Shown piece after piece: positions 42,779-55,508 of a stretch of 64,000 nt of DNA. A model generated the notes under the pieces. That model searched no databases and had not been told where the DNA came from. It was given only the letters and a program-made list of their open reading frames with translations. Position 1 is the first letter of the stretch, and the number at the start of each line of letters is the position of its first letter. A program made the translations under genes and the position numbers. Origin of the DNA: Ruminococcus sp. CAG:563 (lineage in GTDB: Bacteria; Bacillota; Clostridia; Oscillospirales; Acutalibacteraceae); the NCBI GenBank assembly GCA_000434915.1, contig FR882087.1, forward strand, positions 85,552 through 149,551, read 5' to 3'.

Positions 42779-45307
42779 TTAGCTTTCGTTAGTTCCTTCA
42801 TTCTCTTCTGCTTCGCCCTCTGCGTTTTCATCAGAAGGTGTCTCTTCCTCATCCTTTTCAACAGGAGTAAGCGTTACAATCTTTTCGCCCTCGGAAACTC
42901 TCATTACACGGACGCCCTTTGACGGACGTGCAAACTTGCTGATTCCGTCTGCCGGAATACGGATGATAATTCCGTCGGAAGAGATGAGAATGATATCATT
43001 GTCATCACTGACAGATGTAACTGCGGCAACATCGCCGTTCTTTTCTGTATGATAGTTGATGAGACCCTTACCGCCTCTGGACTGAATACGGTAATTGTCA
43101 AAGTCGCTGATACGTCCGAAGCCTGTTTCGCTGACTGTGAGAATGGATTTGCCCTCCTCAACGGTTGCAACGCCGATAACCTCGTCGCCCTCGGCAAGCT
43201 CGATTGCCTTAACGCCTCGTGCGGTTCTGCCTATCGGTCGTGCGTCGTTCTCGTTGAAACGAATCGACATACCTTTCTTAGTTGCAACAATTATATCGTC
43301 GTTGCCCTTTGTCATCTTGACCCATGCGAGCTCGTCGCCCTCATCAAGAGTGATTGCGATAACGCCTGTGCGGCGGATATTGGCATACTCGGTAACTGCC
43401 GAGCGCTTGATAATACCGTTACGGGTAAACATACAAAGATATTTGTAGTCGTCCCCTCTGCCGCAGTTCATGGAAGAGATTGTCTCTCCGTTTTCAAGCG
43501 GAAGCAGGTTGACGATATTCATGCCCTTGCTGGTTCGTGAACCCTCGGGAATTTCATAGCCCTTGAGCCTGAACGTTCTGCCCTTTGAGGTGAAGAAAGC
43601 AATATGGTCGTGGGTCGAAGCGGTGAACATCGTCTTAACGATATCGTCCTCACGTCTTGTGAGACCCTTGATACCCTTGCCGCCTCTGCGCTGTGCCTGA
43701 TACTCCGACATCGGAATACGCTTGATATATCCGAAATCAGTGAGAGTAAATACGCAGGTTTCCTCGGGAATAAGATCCTCGATATCAACCTCGCCGGAAA
43801 CGTTCATGATCTCCGTGCGGCGGTCGTCGCCGTATTTGTGGGCAATTTCCATCGCCTCTGCCTTAACAAGTCCGAGGAGCTTATGCTCGTCACCGAGAAG
43901 CTCGAGGAATTCGGCAATCTTTGCCTTGAGCTCGGCAAGCTCGTCCTCAATCTTGATTCTTTCGAGACCGGTCAACTGACCGAGACGCATCTGAACTATC
44001 GCCTGTGCCTGAACATCATCAAGGCCGAAGCGGGTCATGAGAGCTTCTTTACCTTCGTTGACGCTCTTTGAATTACGAAGAATATTGATAACTTCGTCGA
44101 TAAAATCAAGAGCGGTAAGAAGTCCTTCGAGTATATGTGCTCTGTCCTGAGCTTTTTTGAGGTCGTACTGAGTTCTTCTTGTGACAACCTCTTTCTGGAA
44201 ATCGATATAATTCTGAAGAATTTCCTTGAGAGTAAGGATTTTCGGTTCACCGTTAACGATTGCAAGAAGAATTACGCCGAACGTCGTCTGAAGCTGAGTG
44301 TAAGAGTAAAGCTGATTGAGAACAACCTGCGGATTTGCGTCACGCTTGAGGTCGATTGAAATGTGCATACCTGCCTTTGAGGAATAGTCATTGATATCTG
44401 AGATGCCCTCAATTTTCTTATCCTTGACAAGGTCTGCTATGCTCTCAATAAGTCTCGCTTTATTAACGTTATAAGGAATTTCGGTAACCTTTATCTCAAA
44501 GCGGCCGTTCTTTTTCTCAACGATTTCCGCACGGGCACGGACAACAATCTTGCCACGGCCTGTTGCGTAAGCAGCTCTCATTCCCGAGCGTCCCATGATA
44601 ATGCCATAGGTCGGGAAATCCGGACCTTTGATATGCTCCATAAGCTCGTCGAGTGAAGCGTCGGGGTTGTCGATAAGACAGCACATACCGTCAATAACCT
44701 CACGGAGATTGTGCGGCGGAATATTCGTAGCCATACCGACGGCGATACCCATTGAACCGTTTACAAGAATATTCGGGAAACGTGAGGGAAGAACTGTCGG
44801 CTCCTTGAGTCTGTCATCGTAGTTTGTTGTGAAATCTATTGTATTCTTGTCGATATCGGTCAGCATTTTGAGAGCCATTTTGCTCATTCTTGACTCGGTA
44901 TATCGGTAAGCAGCCGGCGGGTCGCCGTCAATCGAACCGAAGTTACCGTGACCGTCAACAAGGGTGTATCTCATTGAAAAGCTCTGTGCAAGACGAACCA
45001 TTGCGTCGTAAACGGAAGCGTCACCGTGGGGATGATAGCGACCGAGAACCGAACCGACTGTGTCGGCACATTTACGGTAAGCCTTGTCGGGAGTCAGGTT
45101 GTTTTCATACATTGTGTAAAGGATACGGCGGTGAACGGGCTTCAAGCCGTCACGCACGTCGGGCAATGCACGGGAAACAATAACCGACATTGAATAGTCA
45201 AGAAAAGCTTTTCTGACTTCCTTATTGATATCTACATTATATATAGTGGTATTCTCCAGATTTTCTTTGAAGTTTTCATCCGGATGATAACCGTCCTGCT
45301 TAGCCAT
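42779..45307 (-). CDS. gyrA: DNA gyrase subunit A
   Basis: 842 residues. The breakage-reunion domain holds the active-site Tyr in [12 protein letters not shown] near 130. The C-terminal pinwheel has a clear GyrA box, QRRGGKG, near 538, which separates it from topoisomerase IV ParC. The quinolone region reads [17 protein letters not shown], with Ala at the position of E. coli Ser83, a natural variant in several lineages that often goes with lower quinolone susceptibility. The C terminus is a long acidic tail. ATG after GGAGG, 15 bases behind gyrB. Confidence 0.98.
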   Translation of the reverse strand: MAKQDGYHPDENFKENLENTTIYNVDINKEVRKAFLDYSMSVIVSRALPDVRDGLKPVHRRILYTMYENNLTPDKAYRKCADTVGSVLGRYHPHGDASVYDAMVRLAQSFSMRYTLVDGHGNFGSIDGDPPAAYRYTESRMSKMALKMLTDIDKNTIDFTTNYDDRLKEPTVLPSRFPNILVNGSMGIAVGMATNIPPHNLREVIDGMCCLIDNPDASLDELMEHIKGPDFPTYGIIMGRSGMRAAYATGRGKIVVRARAEIVEKKNGRFEIKVTEIPYNVNKARLIESIADLVKDKKIEGISDINDYSSKAGMHISIDLKRDANPQVVLNQLYSYTQLQTTFGVILLAIVNGEPKILTLKEILQNYIDFQKEVVTRRTQYDLKKAQDRAHILEGLLTALDFIDEVINILRNSKSVNEGKEALMTRFGLDDVQAQAIVQMRLGQLTGLERIKIEDELAELKAKIAEFLELLGDEHKLLGLVKAEAMEIAHKYGDDRRTEIMNVSGEVDIEDLIPEETCVFTLTDFGYIKRIPMSEYQAQRRGGKGIKGLTRREDDIVKTMFTASTHDHIAFFTSKGRTFRLKGYEIPEGSRTSKGMNIVNLLPLENGETISSMNCGRGDDYKYLCMFTRNGIIKRSAVTEYANIRRTGVIAITLDEGDELAWVKMTKGNDDIIVATKKGMSIRFNENDARPIGRTARGVKAIELAEGDEVIGVATVEEGKSILTVSETGFGRISDFDNYRIQSRGGKGLINYHTEKNGDVAAVTSVSDDNDIILISSDGIIIRIPADGISKFARPSKGVRVMRVSEGEKIVTLTPVEKDEEETPSDENAEGEAEENEGTNES

Positions 45308-45322
45308 GTCTGTTTCCCTCCT

Positions 45323-48186
<2,864 letters not shown>

Positions 48187-48239
48187 GTCTTCTTCTCCTT
48201 AAAATAAGCATAGTTATACTACTGTACATAACAAGTAAG

Positions 48240-48268
48240 ATTATATCATATAAATAGGTTTTTGTCAC
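48240..48268 (-). promoter_or_regulatory. Promoter of the gyrase-to-aspS gene run
   Basis: Minus strand GTGACA (48268-48263), 17 bases, TATAAT (48245-48240). Confidence 0.72.
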
Positions 48269-48318
48269 TATTTTTTTGCAAATTTGTAAGGAGAAATATT
48301 AATAGAACCCGATTTTTC

Positions 48319-48347
48319 TTGACTTGATTTGACTAATATGTTAACAT
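48319..48347 (+). promoter_or_regulatory. Promoter of ddl
   Basis: TTGACT at 48319-48324, 17 bases, TAACAT at 48342-48347. A second TTGACT ten bases on (48329) pairs with TATTGT at 48352, also at 17 bases, so two overlapping promoters are possible. Confidence 0.6.
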
Positions 48348-48469
48348 AAACTATTGTGTATAGGTATGGGAACCGCTGATTTAGACTCAGCATATTTTTC
48401 GGCGGTCGTTTTTCAATAAAAACACAGAAGATACCTGTTAATATATCATTATTTTAGGATGTGACTCCA

Positions 48470-49540
48470 ATGAAAAACGCACTTATTCTTTTCGGCGGCG
48501 TGTCGAGTGAACATGATGTTTCCGTCGTTTCCGCACGCTCCGTAATTGAGAACGCTCCGAGGGATAAATATAATCTTATCCTTATCGGAATCACCAAGGA
48601 CGGCCGCTGGTTCAAGTATGACGGCGACGTTGCAAAGCTCCCCGAGGACAAATGGGTTGAGGACGAAAAGGCTCTTACAAAGGCTGTTATTTCTCCCGAC
48701 CGTGAGGATCACGGAATTCTCGTTTTCAACGATGACGGAATTGAAAAAATACATATAGACGTTGTTTTTCCCGTGCTCCACGGCAAGAACGGTGAGGACG
48801 GAACGATTCAGGGCTTTCTCCAGGTTGCCGGAATTCCGTTTGTCGGCTGTGATGCACTTTCCTCGGCCTGCTGCATGGATAAGGCAATAACAAATACTCT
48901 TGCCGATGCCGCAGGTATTCCGCAGGCGAAATGGCTCGGATTCAGCAAATACGAATATGACAAAGCCCCGGAGGAGCATAATAAAAAGGCCGAGGAATAT
49001 CTCGGGTTTCCGATTTTCGTCAAGCCGGCTAATGCAGGCTCATCGGTCGGCGTAACCAAAGCCGTTGATACTGATTCGCTCAAAAAAGCTGTTGACAAGG
49101 CTTTCAATGAGGACAGCAAAATCGTCCTTGAAGAGGGCGTTGACGGTATGGAGGTTGAGTGTGCGGTTCTCGGCAATGAGGAGCCGATAGCCTCAATCTG
49201 CGGTGAAATTGTTCCTTGCAACGACTTCTACGATTATGAAGCAAAGTATATCAACCCGTCAAGCGAGCTCCATATCCCGGCAAGGCTGCCGCAGGAGAAG
49301 ATTAACGAGGTCAGATCGGCGGCTTGCAATGCATACAAGGCTTTTGGCTGCAGCGGACTTGCAAGAGTTGATTTCTTTGTAAGACACAGCGACGGAAAGG
49401 TTATGCTCAACGAGCCTAACACGATCCCGGGCTTTACTTCAATCTCAATGTATCCCAAAATGTTCGCCGCTTCGGGAATTCCCTACAGCGAGCTGATCGA
49501 CCGACTTCTTACCCTTGCAATGGAGAAGTGGGACAAATGA
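48470..49540 (+). CDS. ddl: D-alanine--D-alanine ligase
   Basis: 356 residues from ATG 48470. ATP-grasp ligase that makes D-Ala-D-Ala for peptidoglycan. GGVSSEHDVSVVSARS at about 8-23 is the N-terminal signature; HGKNGEDGTIQG at about 104; FVKPANAGSSVGV at about 183; NEPNTIPGFTSISMYPKMF at about 316-334. DFYDYEAKY keeps the Tyr typical of true Ddl rather than the VanA-type D-Ala-D-Lac ligases. The stop overlaps the next ATG (ATGA). Confidence 0.95.
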   Translation: MKNALILFGGVSSEHDVSVVSARSVIENAPRDKYNLILIGITKDGRWFKYDGDVAKLPEDKWVEDEKALTKAVISPDREDHGILVFNDDGIEKIHIDVVFPVLHGKNGEDGTIQGFLQVAGIPFVGCDALSSACCMDKAITNTLADAAGIPQAKWLGFSKYEYDKAPEEHNKKAEEYLGFPIFVKPANAGSSVGVTKAVDTDSLKKAVDKAFNEDSKIVLEEGVDGMEVECAVLGNEEPIASICGEIVPCNDFYDYEAKYINPSSELHIPARLPQEKINEVRSAACNAYKAFGCSGLARVDFFVRHSDGKVMLNEPNTIPGFTSISMYPKMFAASGIPYSELIDRLLTLAMEKWDK

Positions 49541-49959
49541 ACTGTCTGATTACGATCCACGATATGCACCTAACGGACGGCCGGCCCGAGCGTTCCGAAA
49601 TGATAACCAATGCCTATATTGAGGGCAGTGCAGGTCACTACACCGTAAGATACAACGAACCGTCGGATGAAATGAAAGGCTGCAGGACCTGTATAAGCGT
49701 GACCGGAGGCTGCTGTGTTGAGATAACCCGTGAGGGGGCATACAACACCGTCATGAAGATTGAAAAAGGCAGACGGAATATCTGCTGTTATTCAACGCCC
49801 GTGGGCAACTTTATGATGGGGATTTCCGGTTATATGGTAGCCTCGGAATTCAAAGCAGGCAGGCTCATAAAGCTTGAATTTGCCTATGAGCTTGACGCAG
49901 AGGGAACACTTTTGAGCAAGAACAGAATCCGCATAACGGCGGAGAAAAATATATTATAA
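49537..49959 (+). CDS. DUF1934 (YwiB-like) beta-barrel protein
   Basis: 140 residues of the DUF1934 family, a small lipocalin-like beta barrel widespread in Firmicutes and often next to argS, as here. Function not established. Family features: an N-terminal DGRPERSEMITNAYIEG strand pair, YTVRYNEP and a C-terminal LEFAYELD segment. Starts within the ddl stop. Confidence 0.85.
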   Translation: MNCLITIHDMHLTDGRPERSEMITNAYIEGSAGHYTVRYNEPSDEMKGCRTCISVTGGCCVEITREGAYNTVMKIEKGRRNICCYSTPVGNFMMGISGYMVASEFKAGRLIKLEFAYELDAEGTLLSKNRIRITAEKNIL

Positions 49960-50077
49960 GAAACATCAAAGCTACTCATCCTCCCCTTAATTCAACCAAG
50001 AGGAAGCTGAGTAAAAAGTGCACTGCCATTTAATAAGAGAAACCGTAAAATTCCTCAAACCGAAAGGAATGATATAA

Positions 50078-51823
50078 ATGTCATATATAGTAAACAAGGT
50101 TCAGGATGACCTGAAAAAAATAATTGCCGACGCTTCGGCAAAGGCTGCCGAGAAGGGCGTGCTTGCTTTTGTTCCGTCAGGCTCATTCAATGTTGAAATT
50201 CCCGCCGACAGAGCAAACGGCGATTTTTCAACCAATGCAGCAATGGCATGGGCAAGGGAGCTTAGAAATGCTCCGAGAAAGATTGCCGATGCAATTATCG
50301 CCGAAGCCGATCTTAACGGCACATATTTTGAGCGTGTCGAGGTTGCCGGCCCGGGCTTCATCAACTTCTATCTCGGCGACCGCTACTATGCCGATATCCT
50401 CAAGGATATCCGTGCCAAGGGCAAGGATTACGGCCGCTCGGATTACGGCAAGGGCAAAAGGATAAACGTTGAATTTGTTTCCGCCAATCCGACAGGACCT
50501 ATGCATATGGGTAATGCCCGTGGCGGCGCACTCGGCGACTGTCTTGCCGCAGTGCTCGACTGTGCAGGCTATGAGGTCAGCCGTGAATTCTATATCAATG
50601 ACGCCGGAAATCAGATTGATAAATTCGCTCTTTCGCTCGACGTAAGATATCAGCAGATTTATAAGGGCGAGGACGCAGTTGAGCTTCCCGAGGACAGCTA
50701 CCACGGCGAGGACATCAAGGTTCGTGCGCAGGAATTTGCCGATGTTTACGGAGATAAATATATAAATGTTGACGAAGCAGAGCGCAGAAAAGCTCTCGTC
50801 GACTTCGCTTTGCCGAAGAACATTCAGGCAATGAAAGATAACCTTACAAAGTACAGAATCAAATACGATACATGGTTCCACGAGAGCGTTCTTCATAATG
50901 ACGGCGAGCTTGCCGACACGATCAAGCTTATGAAAGAAAAAGGCTTGACCTATGAAAAGGACGGCGCACTTTGGTACAAGAACATTGAGGTTCAGACGGA
51001 ACGTCTTAAAAAGCAGGGACTTTCTCAGGAAAATATCGACAAGCTTGAGCTTAAAGACGACGTTCTTATCCGTGCAAACGGAAATCCGACATATTTTGCG
51101 GCCGATATTGCTTATCATCGCAACAAGCTCTCGGTCAGAAATTTTGATACGGCTATCGACGTATGGGGAGCAGACCATCACGGTCACGTTGCAAGAATGC
51201 AGGGCGCACTCGATGCAATCGGCGTCGGAGGCGACAGACTGAACGTTATCCTCATGCAGCTCGTTCGTCTTACCCGTGACGGCGAAGTTGTCAGAATGTC
51301 AAAGAGAACAGGCAAGGCCATTACGCTTGTTGACCTGCTCGAAGATATCCCTATTGACGCAGTAAGATTCCTTTTCAACATGAGAGAACCCGGCTCGCAG
51401 ATGGAATTTGATCTCGACCTTGCGGTTGAGCAAAGCTCACAGAACCCTGTTTATTATTGCCAGTATGCTCATGCAAGAATCTGTTCCATTATCAAAAAAC
51501 TTAAAGCGGAGGGCATTGATCCCCGTGACTGTACCGAGGAAGAGCTTGAAGCACTCAAGGCTCCGGAGGAGCGTGAGCTTATCAGACACCTTGCAGGGCT
51601 CACAAACGAGATTATCAACTCGGCAAAGCTCTATGACCCGGCAAAGATAACACGTTATGTTGTCGATCTTGCAACTCTTTTCCACAAATTCTATAATGCA
51701 TGCCGTGTTCAGTGTGACGATGAAGCCCTTATGCAGGCTCGCTTGTTTCTCTGCGTCTGCGTCAAGGACACTATCAAGAATATTCTTGAAATGCTTCGCA
51801 TAACCGTTCCCGAGAGCATGTGA
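50078..51823 (+). CDS. argS: Arginyl-tRNA synthetase
   Basis: 581 residues. The class I HIGH-like motif is NPTGPMHMGNARGGALGD at about 138-155, and the KMSKS-like motif reads VRMSKRTGKAITL at about 407. N-terminal Add-1 domain (about 1-105) and C-terminal DALR anticodon-binding helices (about 455-581) are both present. ATG seven bases after AAAGGAATG. The 118-base gap upstream holds no T-box or clear promoter; a loose stem ACTCA-TCCTC/GAGGA-TGAGT is possible there. Confidence 0.97.
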   Translation: MSYIVNKVQDDLKKIIADASAKAAEKGVLAFVPSGSFNVEIPADRANGDFSTNAAMAWARELRNAPRKIADAIIAEADLNGTYFERVEVAGPGFINFYLGDRYYADILKDIRAKGKDYGRSDYGKGKRINVEFVSANPTGPMHMGNARGGALGDCLAAVLDCAGYEVSREFYINDAGNQIDKFALSLDVRYQQIYKGEDAVELPEDSYHGEDIKVRAQEFADVYGDKYINVDEAERRKALVDFALPKNIQAMKDNLTKYRIKYDTWFHESVLHNDGELADTIKLMKEKGLTYEKDGALWYKNIEVQTERLKKQGLSQENIDKLELKDDVLIRANGNPTYFAADIAYHRNKLSVRNFDTAIDVWGADHHGHVARMQGALDAIGVGGDRLNVILMQLVRLTRDGEVVRMSKRTGKAITLVDLLEDIPIDAVRFLFNMREPGSQMEFDLDLAVEQSSQNPVYYCQYAHARICSIIKKLKAEGIDPRDCTEEELEALKAPEERELIRHLAGLTNEIINSAKLYDPAKITRYVVDLATLFHKFYNACRVQCDDEALMQARLFLCVCVKDTIKNILEMLRITVPESM

Positions 51824-51889
51824 TTGCAGGCTTGTTCGATTCACAGTGGTTTTTGAGGTGGAAATCACACAGAAAGGAGTGCGGAAAAT

Positions 51890-53659
51890 ATGAAAATAAA
51901 AGAAAATAAAATTGTTTCGGCGATCAGCAAAGATTTTCTTGCTAAACTTTTTTCGTCGTGGTTTCTCATGGGTGCAATTCTGTTCTTTTTCAGCACGGAA
52001 GATTCGATTAATGCCCGACTTTTTCAATCAATCAATTTCTTCGTTGCACTCGCTCTGTTCCTTGTCTTTTTTGCCGCTCAGACCGCAATAAGATATTTCT
52101 TTGACAGTGACAAAACCGTACCGATATGCGTTCTCGCTTCGGCAAGTCTTTTGGCGATTGAAGCTTCGATGAAGGTGCAAAACCAGATTGCCATTATCGG
52201 ATTTGCCGTTCTGATTTTCCTTGCCGCAAGATATGCGTATCTCGCCAAGCTCGAGATTGATATTGAACCAAAGGTCGGGCTGATAACGGCGATAGGCATG
52301 TCGCTTATTCTCACCGTGTTTATTTGCGCAATCGTCGTTATGCGTGTTTTGATTTACACTGCGCCTAACTTTGATTTTGGCATTTTCTGCAATATTTATT
52401 ATAACCTCAAGGAGAGCTTTCAGCCGCTTTCAACCTGCGAAAGGGACACTCTGCTTTCACATTTTGCGGTTCACTTCTCCCCTATTCTCTATTTGCTTGT
52501 GCCGATTTATTATATTTTTCCATCGCCGATTACCTTGCAAATCGCTCAGGTTCTCTTACTTATGAGCGGAGCGATTCCGCTTTGGCTTTTGATGAAAAAA
52601 TACAAGCTCAATGCGACAATAAAGATGTTTTTGACAATAGCTTATTGCTCATATCCGGCAATTTGCTTCGGCTGTATTTATGATTTCCATGAGAATTGTT
52701 TCATTCTTCCGCTGCTTTTGTGGATGTTCTATTTCTATGAAACGAACAGGAAAATCCCGATGTTTATTTTCGCTTTTCTTGTGCTCACGGTTAAGGAAGA
52801 AGCCTTTGCATATGTATTCATCTTTGCCTTTTATATCCTTGCCGCAAGAAAGGACTACAAAAAAGCTATTGCTTTAATGGCTCTTTCGCTTGTCTATTTC
52901 GGCTTTGCCGTGTTCTACATTTCACATTTCGGCGAGGGCATAATGTCTAACAGATTTGCAAATCTGAAGCTTCCGAACGAAGGCCTTTTGGGAGTTATTA
53001 AAACAGTTTTCAAAACCCCGATGCTTGTGTTTAACGAGCTTTTCAGATCCTCGTCCTCCGACAGCGGAAAGCTGACATATTTCTTGCAGCTTTTCATTCC
53101 GCTGGCCATGCTTCCATTAATGACAAAGAAATTTTCAAGGCTCATTCTTGTTTGTCCGCTGCTGATTAACCTCCTTTCGGATTATTATTATCAGTGCGAT
53201 CTCGGCAAGCAGTATTCATTCGGCATGACGGCTTTCTTTTTCTACGTTTCGGTCATCAACCTTAATGAAATCGAGAAACGCAAGGGAGTGTACATGACCC
53301 TCTCCGCCGCAGTAATGAGCATAGTTATAACGCTTTCGCTGATGTATCCGAGGATTGTAAACTATTCGCTTAACTACAGTGTAAACAAATCGGCTTACGA
53401 GAGAATAACTCAGGTGCTTGATGAAATACCGGATGATGCAAGCGTAACGGCATCAACATTCTTTGTTCCCAAGCTGGCAAAACGAAAGGTTATCTATGAG
53501 CAATACTATCACAAGAAAGCGGATACGGATTATATTGTTCTCGACCTCAGAGGAACGACCTCGGTCAAGGAGGCCGAACTTGAACAGCCGTATATAGATG
53601 CAGGCTACAAGATGATTGTCAATGACGAGGGACTGATAAGAGTCTACGTCAGAGGTTAA
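51890..53659 (+). CDS. DUF2079 polytopic membrane protein
   Basis: 589 residues with roughly twelve membrane segments, and a soluble C-terminal part from about 500. The DUF2079 signature FDFGIFCNIYYNLKE is at about 164-178, followed by SHFAVHFSPILYLLVPIYYI at about 193-212 and IYDFHENCFILPLLLW at about 263. Members resemble GT-C transferases; activity unproven. It has AAAGGAG before the ATG and its own terminator downstream. Confidence 0.82.
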   Translation: MKIKENKIVSAISKDFLAKLFSSWFLMGAILFFFSTEDSINARLFQSINFFVALALFLVFFAAQTAIRYFFDSDKTVPICVLASASLLAIEASMKVQNQIAIIGFAVLIFLAARYAYLAKLEIDIEPKVGLITAIGMSLILTVFICAIVVMRVLIYTAPNFDFGIFCNIYYNLKESFQPLSTCERDTLLSHFAVHFSPILYLLVPIYYIFPSPITLQIAQVLLLMSGAIPLWLLMKKYKLNATIKMFLTIAYCSYPAICFGCIYDFHENCFILPLLLWMFYFYETNRKIPMFIFAFLVLTVKEEAFAYVFIFAFYILAARKDYKKAIALMALSLVYFGFAVFYISHFGEGIMSNRFANLKLPNEGLLGVIKTVFKTPMLVFNELFRSSSSDSGKLTYFLQLFIPLAMLPLMTKKFSRLILVCPLLINLLSDYYYQCDLGKQYSFGMTAFFFYVSVINLNEIEKRKGVYMTLSAAVMSIVITLSLMYPRIVNYSLNYSVNKSAYERITQVLDEIPDDASVTASTFFVPKLAKRKVIYEQYYHKKADTDYIVLDLRGTTSVKEAELEQPYIDAGYKMIVNDEGLIRVYVRG

Positions 53660-53686
53660 AACAGTCCCCTGCTGTCAGTTCTTTTG

Positions 53687-53718
53687 TGCGTGGCTTCGGC
53701 TGCGCACTTTTTATTTTA
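53687..53718 (+). terminator. Intrinsic terminator of the DUF2079 gene
   Basis: A GC-rich hairpin with GTGCG and CGCAC arms around a TTCG-containing loop, followed by TTTTTATTTT. Confidence 0.75.
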
Positions 53719-53732
53719 AGGAGGACTGCGAA

Positions 53733-53926
53733 ATGAGTTTCGCCGAAACATTCAGAACCGCAAGAATAGCCCAAAAGCTCACCCAACAACAGATTGCCGA
53801 TGAATTAAACCTTGACCGCAGCGCAATCTCGCATTATGAAATAGGTAAAATAAAGCCGCATTTGATAACATAAATAAAATTTGCGAATTGCTTGATTTGA
53901 CCTATGAGCAGATATTTAAGGAATGA
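53733..53926 (+). pseudogene. Frameshifted Xre-family HTH regulator
   Basis: ATG 53733 follows AAGGAGG. The first 42 codons read as a typical Xre/Cro helix-turn-helix (LTQQQIADELNLDRSAISHY followed by EIGKIKP), then a premature TAA at 53871. From 53866 the neighbouring frame continues FDNINKICELLDLTYEQIFK to TGA at 53924-53926, the normal ending of such small regulators. One missing base near 53865 explains both. The intact product would be about 64 residues. Confidence 0.8.
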
Positions 53927-54015
53927 GATAATGGCCTAAAAGAAAAAAAGGCCGTTTAACCGTTGAATAAAGATCGGAATGTCGGTAAATATTAAATAAT
54001 AATTCAAAAAAACAG

Positions 54016-54043
54016 TTGAGATTTTTTTTAATCGTGGTATAAT
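54016..54043 (+). promoter_or_regulatory. Promoter of the nusB-to-recN operon
   Basis: TTGAGA at 54016-54021, 16 bases, TATAAT at 54038-54043, with an extended -10 (TGGTATAAT). Confidence 0.78.
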
Positions 54044-54044
54044 A

Positions 54045-54078
54045 TGCATTGAATAGTGTATATATACAATTCAGTGCA
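54045..54078. promoter_or_regulatory. Palindrome over the likely start of the nusB transcript
   Basis: TGCATTGAAT (54045-54054) and ATTCAGTGCA (54069-54078) are complementary with one T-G position; the 14-base centre is itself close to palindromic (GTGTATATATAC). It begins two bases after the -10 box, so an operator is likelier than a terminator. TGAAT and ATTCA are half-sites also found in ArgR boxes, but the spacing here is wider than in a classical ARG box. Confidence 0.5.
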
Positions 54079-54107
54079 CCTTGCAAAAAGAAAACAGACG
54101 TACTGAC

Positions 54108-54130
54108 CCTCTGTGTATCATACACGGAGG
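54108..54130 (+). other. Leader hairpin upstream of nusB
   Basis: CCTCTGTGTA, TCA loop, TACACGGAGG: a 10-bp stem with one G-U pair, followed by ATTTTCTAT. It buries a GGAGG sequence. Attenuator or stabiliser are both possible. Confidence 0.5.
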
Positions 54131-54166
54131 ATTTTCTATATCATAGCGAAAGGATTGGTCGTAAAA

Positions 54167-54583
54167 ATGGGTTCACCTTCTGCGAACAAACGTAAATCAA
54201 GAGAGCAGGCTTTCATTATTCTTTTTGAAAAGTCATTCAATACCGAGCTTTCGGTCGATGAAATTATGGATATCGCCATTGAGACGGAGGTCATTTCCAA
54301 GGACAAAATGACTGCCGATATCGTAAAAAAGGCTGAGGAAAATATTGAGGATATCGACGCCGTTATCGAGCAAAACCTCAAGGGCTGGAGCAAGCAGAGA
54401 ATTTCAAAGGTCAGCCTTGCACTTCTGAGAATGGCGGTCTGTGAGATGAAATATTTCGATAAGGTTCCCGTCGGTGTTTCAATCAATGAAGCTGTCGAAA
54501 TCTGCAAGGTCTACGGCTCGGACGAAGACAAGGGCTTTGTAAACGGAATTCTCGGCTCGATCTCAAGAGAAAAAGAGGATTAA
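54167..54583 (+). CDS. nusB: Transcription antitermination factor NusB
   Basis: 138 residues from ATG 54167. An all-helical RNA-binding protein that acts with NusE (S10) on boxA in rRNA leaders. Family features: SREQAFIILFEKSF at the N terminus, ISKVSLALLRMAVCEM at about 78-93, VPVGVSINEAVEICKVYG at about 98-115, and FVNGILGSI near the end. The frame opens 18 codons earlier, but that region is the leader hairpin. First gene of the operon running to recN. Confidence 0.95.
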   Translation: MGSPSANKRKSREQAFIILFEKSFNTELSVDEIMDIAIETEVISKDKMTADIVKKAEENIEDIDAVIEQNLKGWSKQRISKVSLALLRMAVCEMKYFDKVPVGVSINEAVEICKVYGSDEDKGFVNGILGSISREKED

Positions 54584-54584
54584 A

Positions 54585-55508
54585 ATGCCCTGCTTTTTAG
54601 GAATTGACACAAGTAATTACACAACCTCATGCGCAATTTACGACAGCGATACCGACACGGTCGTTCATCGCAAGAAGCTGCTGCCTGTAAAAAAAGGTGA
54701 ACTTGGACTTCGCCAGAGCGATGCGGTTTTTCACCACACGGTACAGCTGCCGGAGCTGATGAAAGATCTGTTTTCCGACTTTGACGGCGAGATTGCCGCA
54801 ATAGGTGTTTCCGATGCGCCGATGAGGGCGGAGGGTTCATACATGCCTTGCTTCTTAACGGGTGTGTGTGCCGCAGAATCCGTGGCGGCAGCGACAGGCA
54901 GACCGCTTTACCGCTTTTCGCATCAGCAGGGACACATAATGGCGGCTCTGTTTTCGTCGGGAAAACGTGAATTATACGGACAGGACTTTTTTGCTTTTCA
55001 TGTTTCGGGCGGCACAACGCAGGCTTTGCTCGTCAGCGGTGAGCTGGATGCAAGGCTGATTGCTTCATCCCTCGATCTCAAGGCCGGTCAGGCTGTTGAC
55101 CGAGTCGGAGTAATGCTCGGCTACCCGTTCCCGGCAGGGAAATATGTTGACGAGCTGGCACAGAAAAGCGACAAAAAATACAAAATAAATATCAAGCTCA
55201 AGGACGGGAACTGCTGTCTTTCGGGCGTTGAAAATAAATGCAGGGCAATGTTTGAAAAGGGCGAAAAGCCCGAGGACATCTGCCGCTACTGCCTTGATTA
55301 TATAATGACGGCTCTTTACAAAATCGCACTGTTTGCAAAGGAAAAGTACGGCGATTTGCCTATGATTTTTTCGGGCGGGGTCATGTCAAATAGAATTATA
55401 AGAGAAGAGTTTGAAAAAACACTCGGCGCAGGCTTTGCGACACCGGAATTTTCGGCGGACAACGCCGCAGGAATCGCATTGCTGGCACACAAGAGGTCAC
55501 TTGAATGA
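54585..55508 (+). CDS. Kae1/TsaD-like (peptidase M22) paralogue
   Basis: 307 residues, shorter than TsaD (about 335-350). ASKHA fold: FLGIDTSNYTTSCA at about 4-17; metal-ligand His pair in FSHQQGHIMAAL at about 104; HVSGGTTQAL at about 127; a late FSGGVMSNRIIREEF; and DNAAGIA with the third metal Asp near 293. These residues match TsaD, the enzyme that adds threonylcarbamoyl to tRNA A37, yet many Clostridia carry this nusB-xseA-linked protein in addition to a true TsaD. No tsaB/tsaE nearby. Function is therefore uncertain. It starts one base after the nusB stop and overlaps xseA by four bases. Confidence 0.78.
   Translation: MPCFLGIDTSNYTTSCAIYDSDTDTVVHRKKLLPVKKGELGLRQSDAVFHHTVQLPELMKDLFSDFDGEIAAIGVSDAPMRAEGSYMPCFLTGVCAAESVAAATGRPLYRFSHQQGHIMAALFSSGKRELYGQDFFAFHVSGGTTQALLVSGELDARLIASSLDLKAGQAVDRVGVMLGYPFPAGKYVDELAQKSDKKYKINIKLKDGNCCLSGVENKCRAMFEKGEKPEDICRYCLDYIMTALYKIALFAKEKYGDLPMIFSGGVMSNRIIREEFEKTLGAGFATPEFSADNAAGIALLAHKRSLE

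Noticed and set aside
48470..49540. Van-type D-Ala-D-Lac ligase
   Set aside because: DFYDYEAKY and overall pattern fit a housekeeping Ddl, and no vanH or vanX lies nearby.
50228..51187. Long minus-strand frame of 319 codons
   Set aside because: Fully antisense to argS; its composition is a mirror of the synthetase codons and it has no motif.
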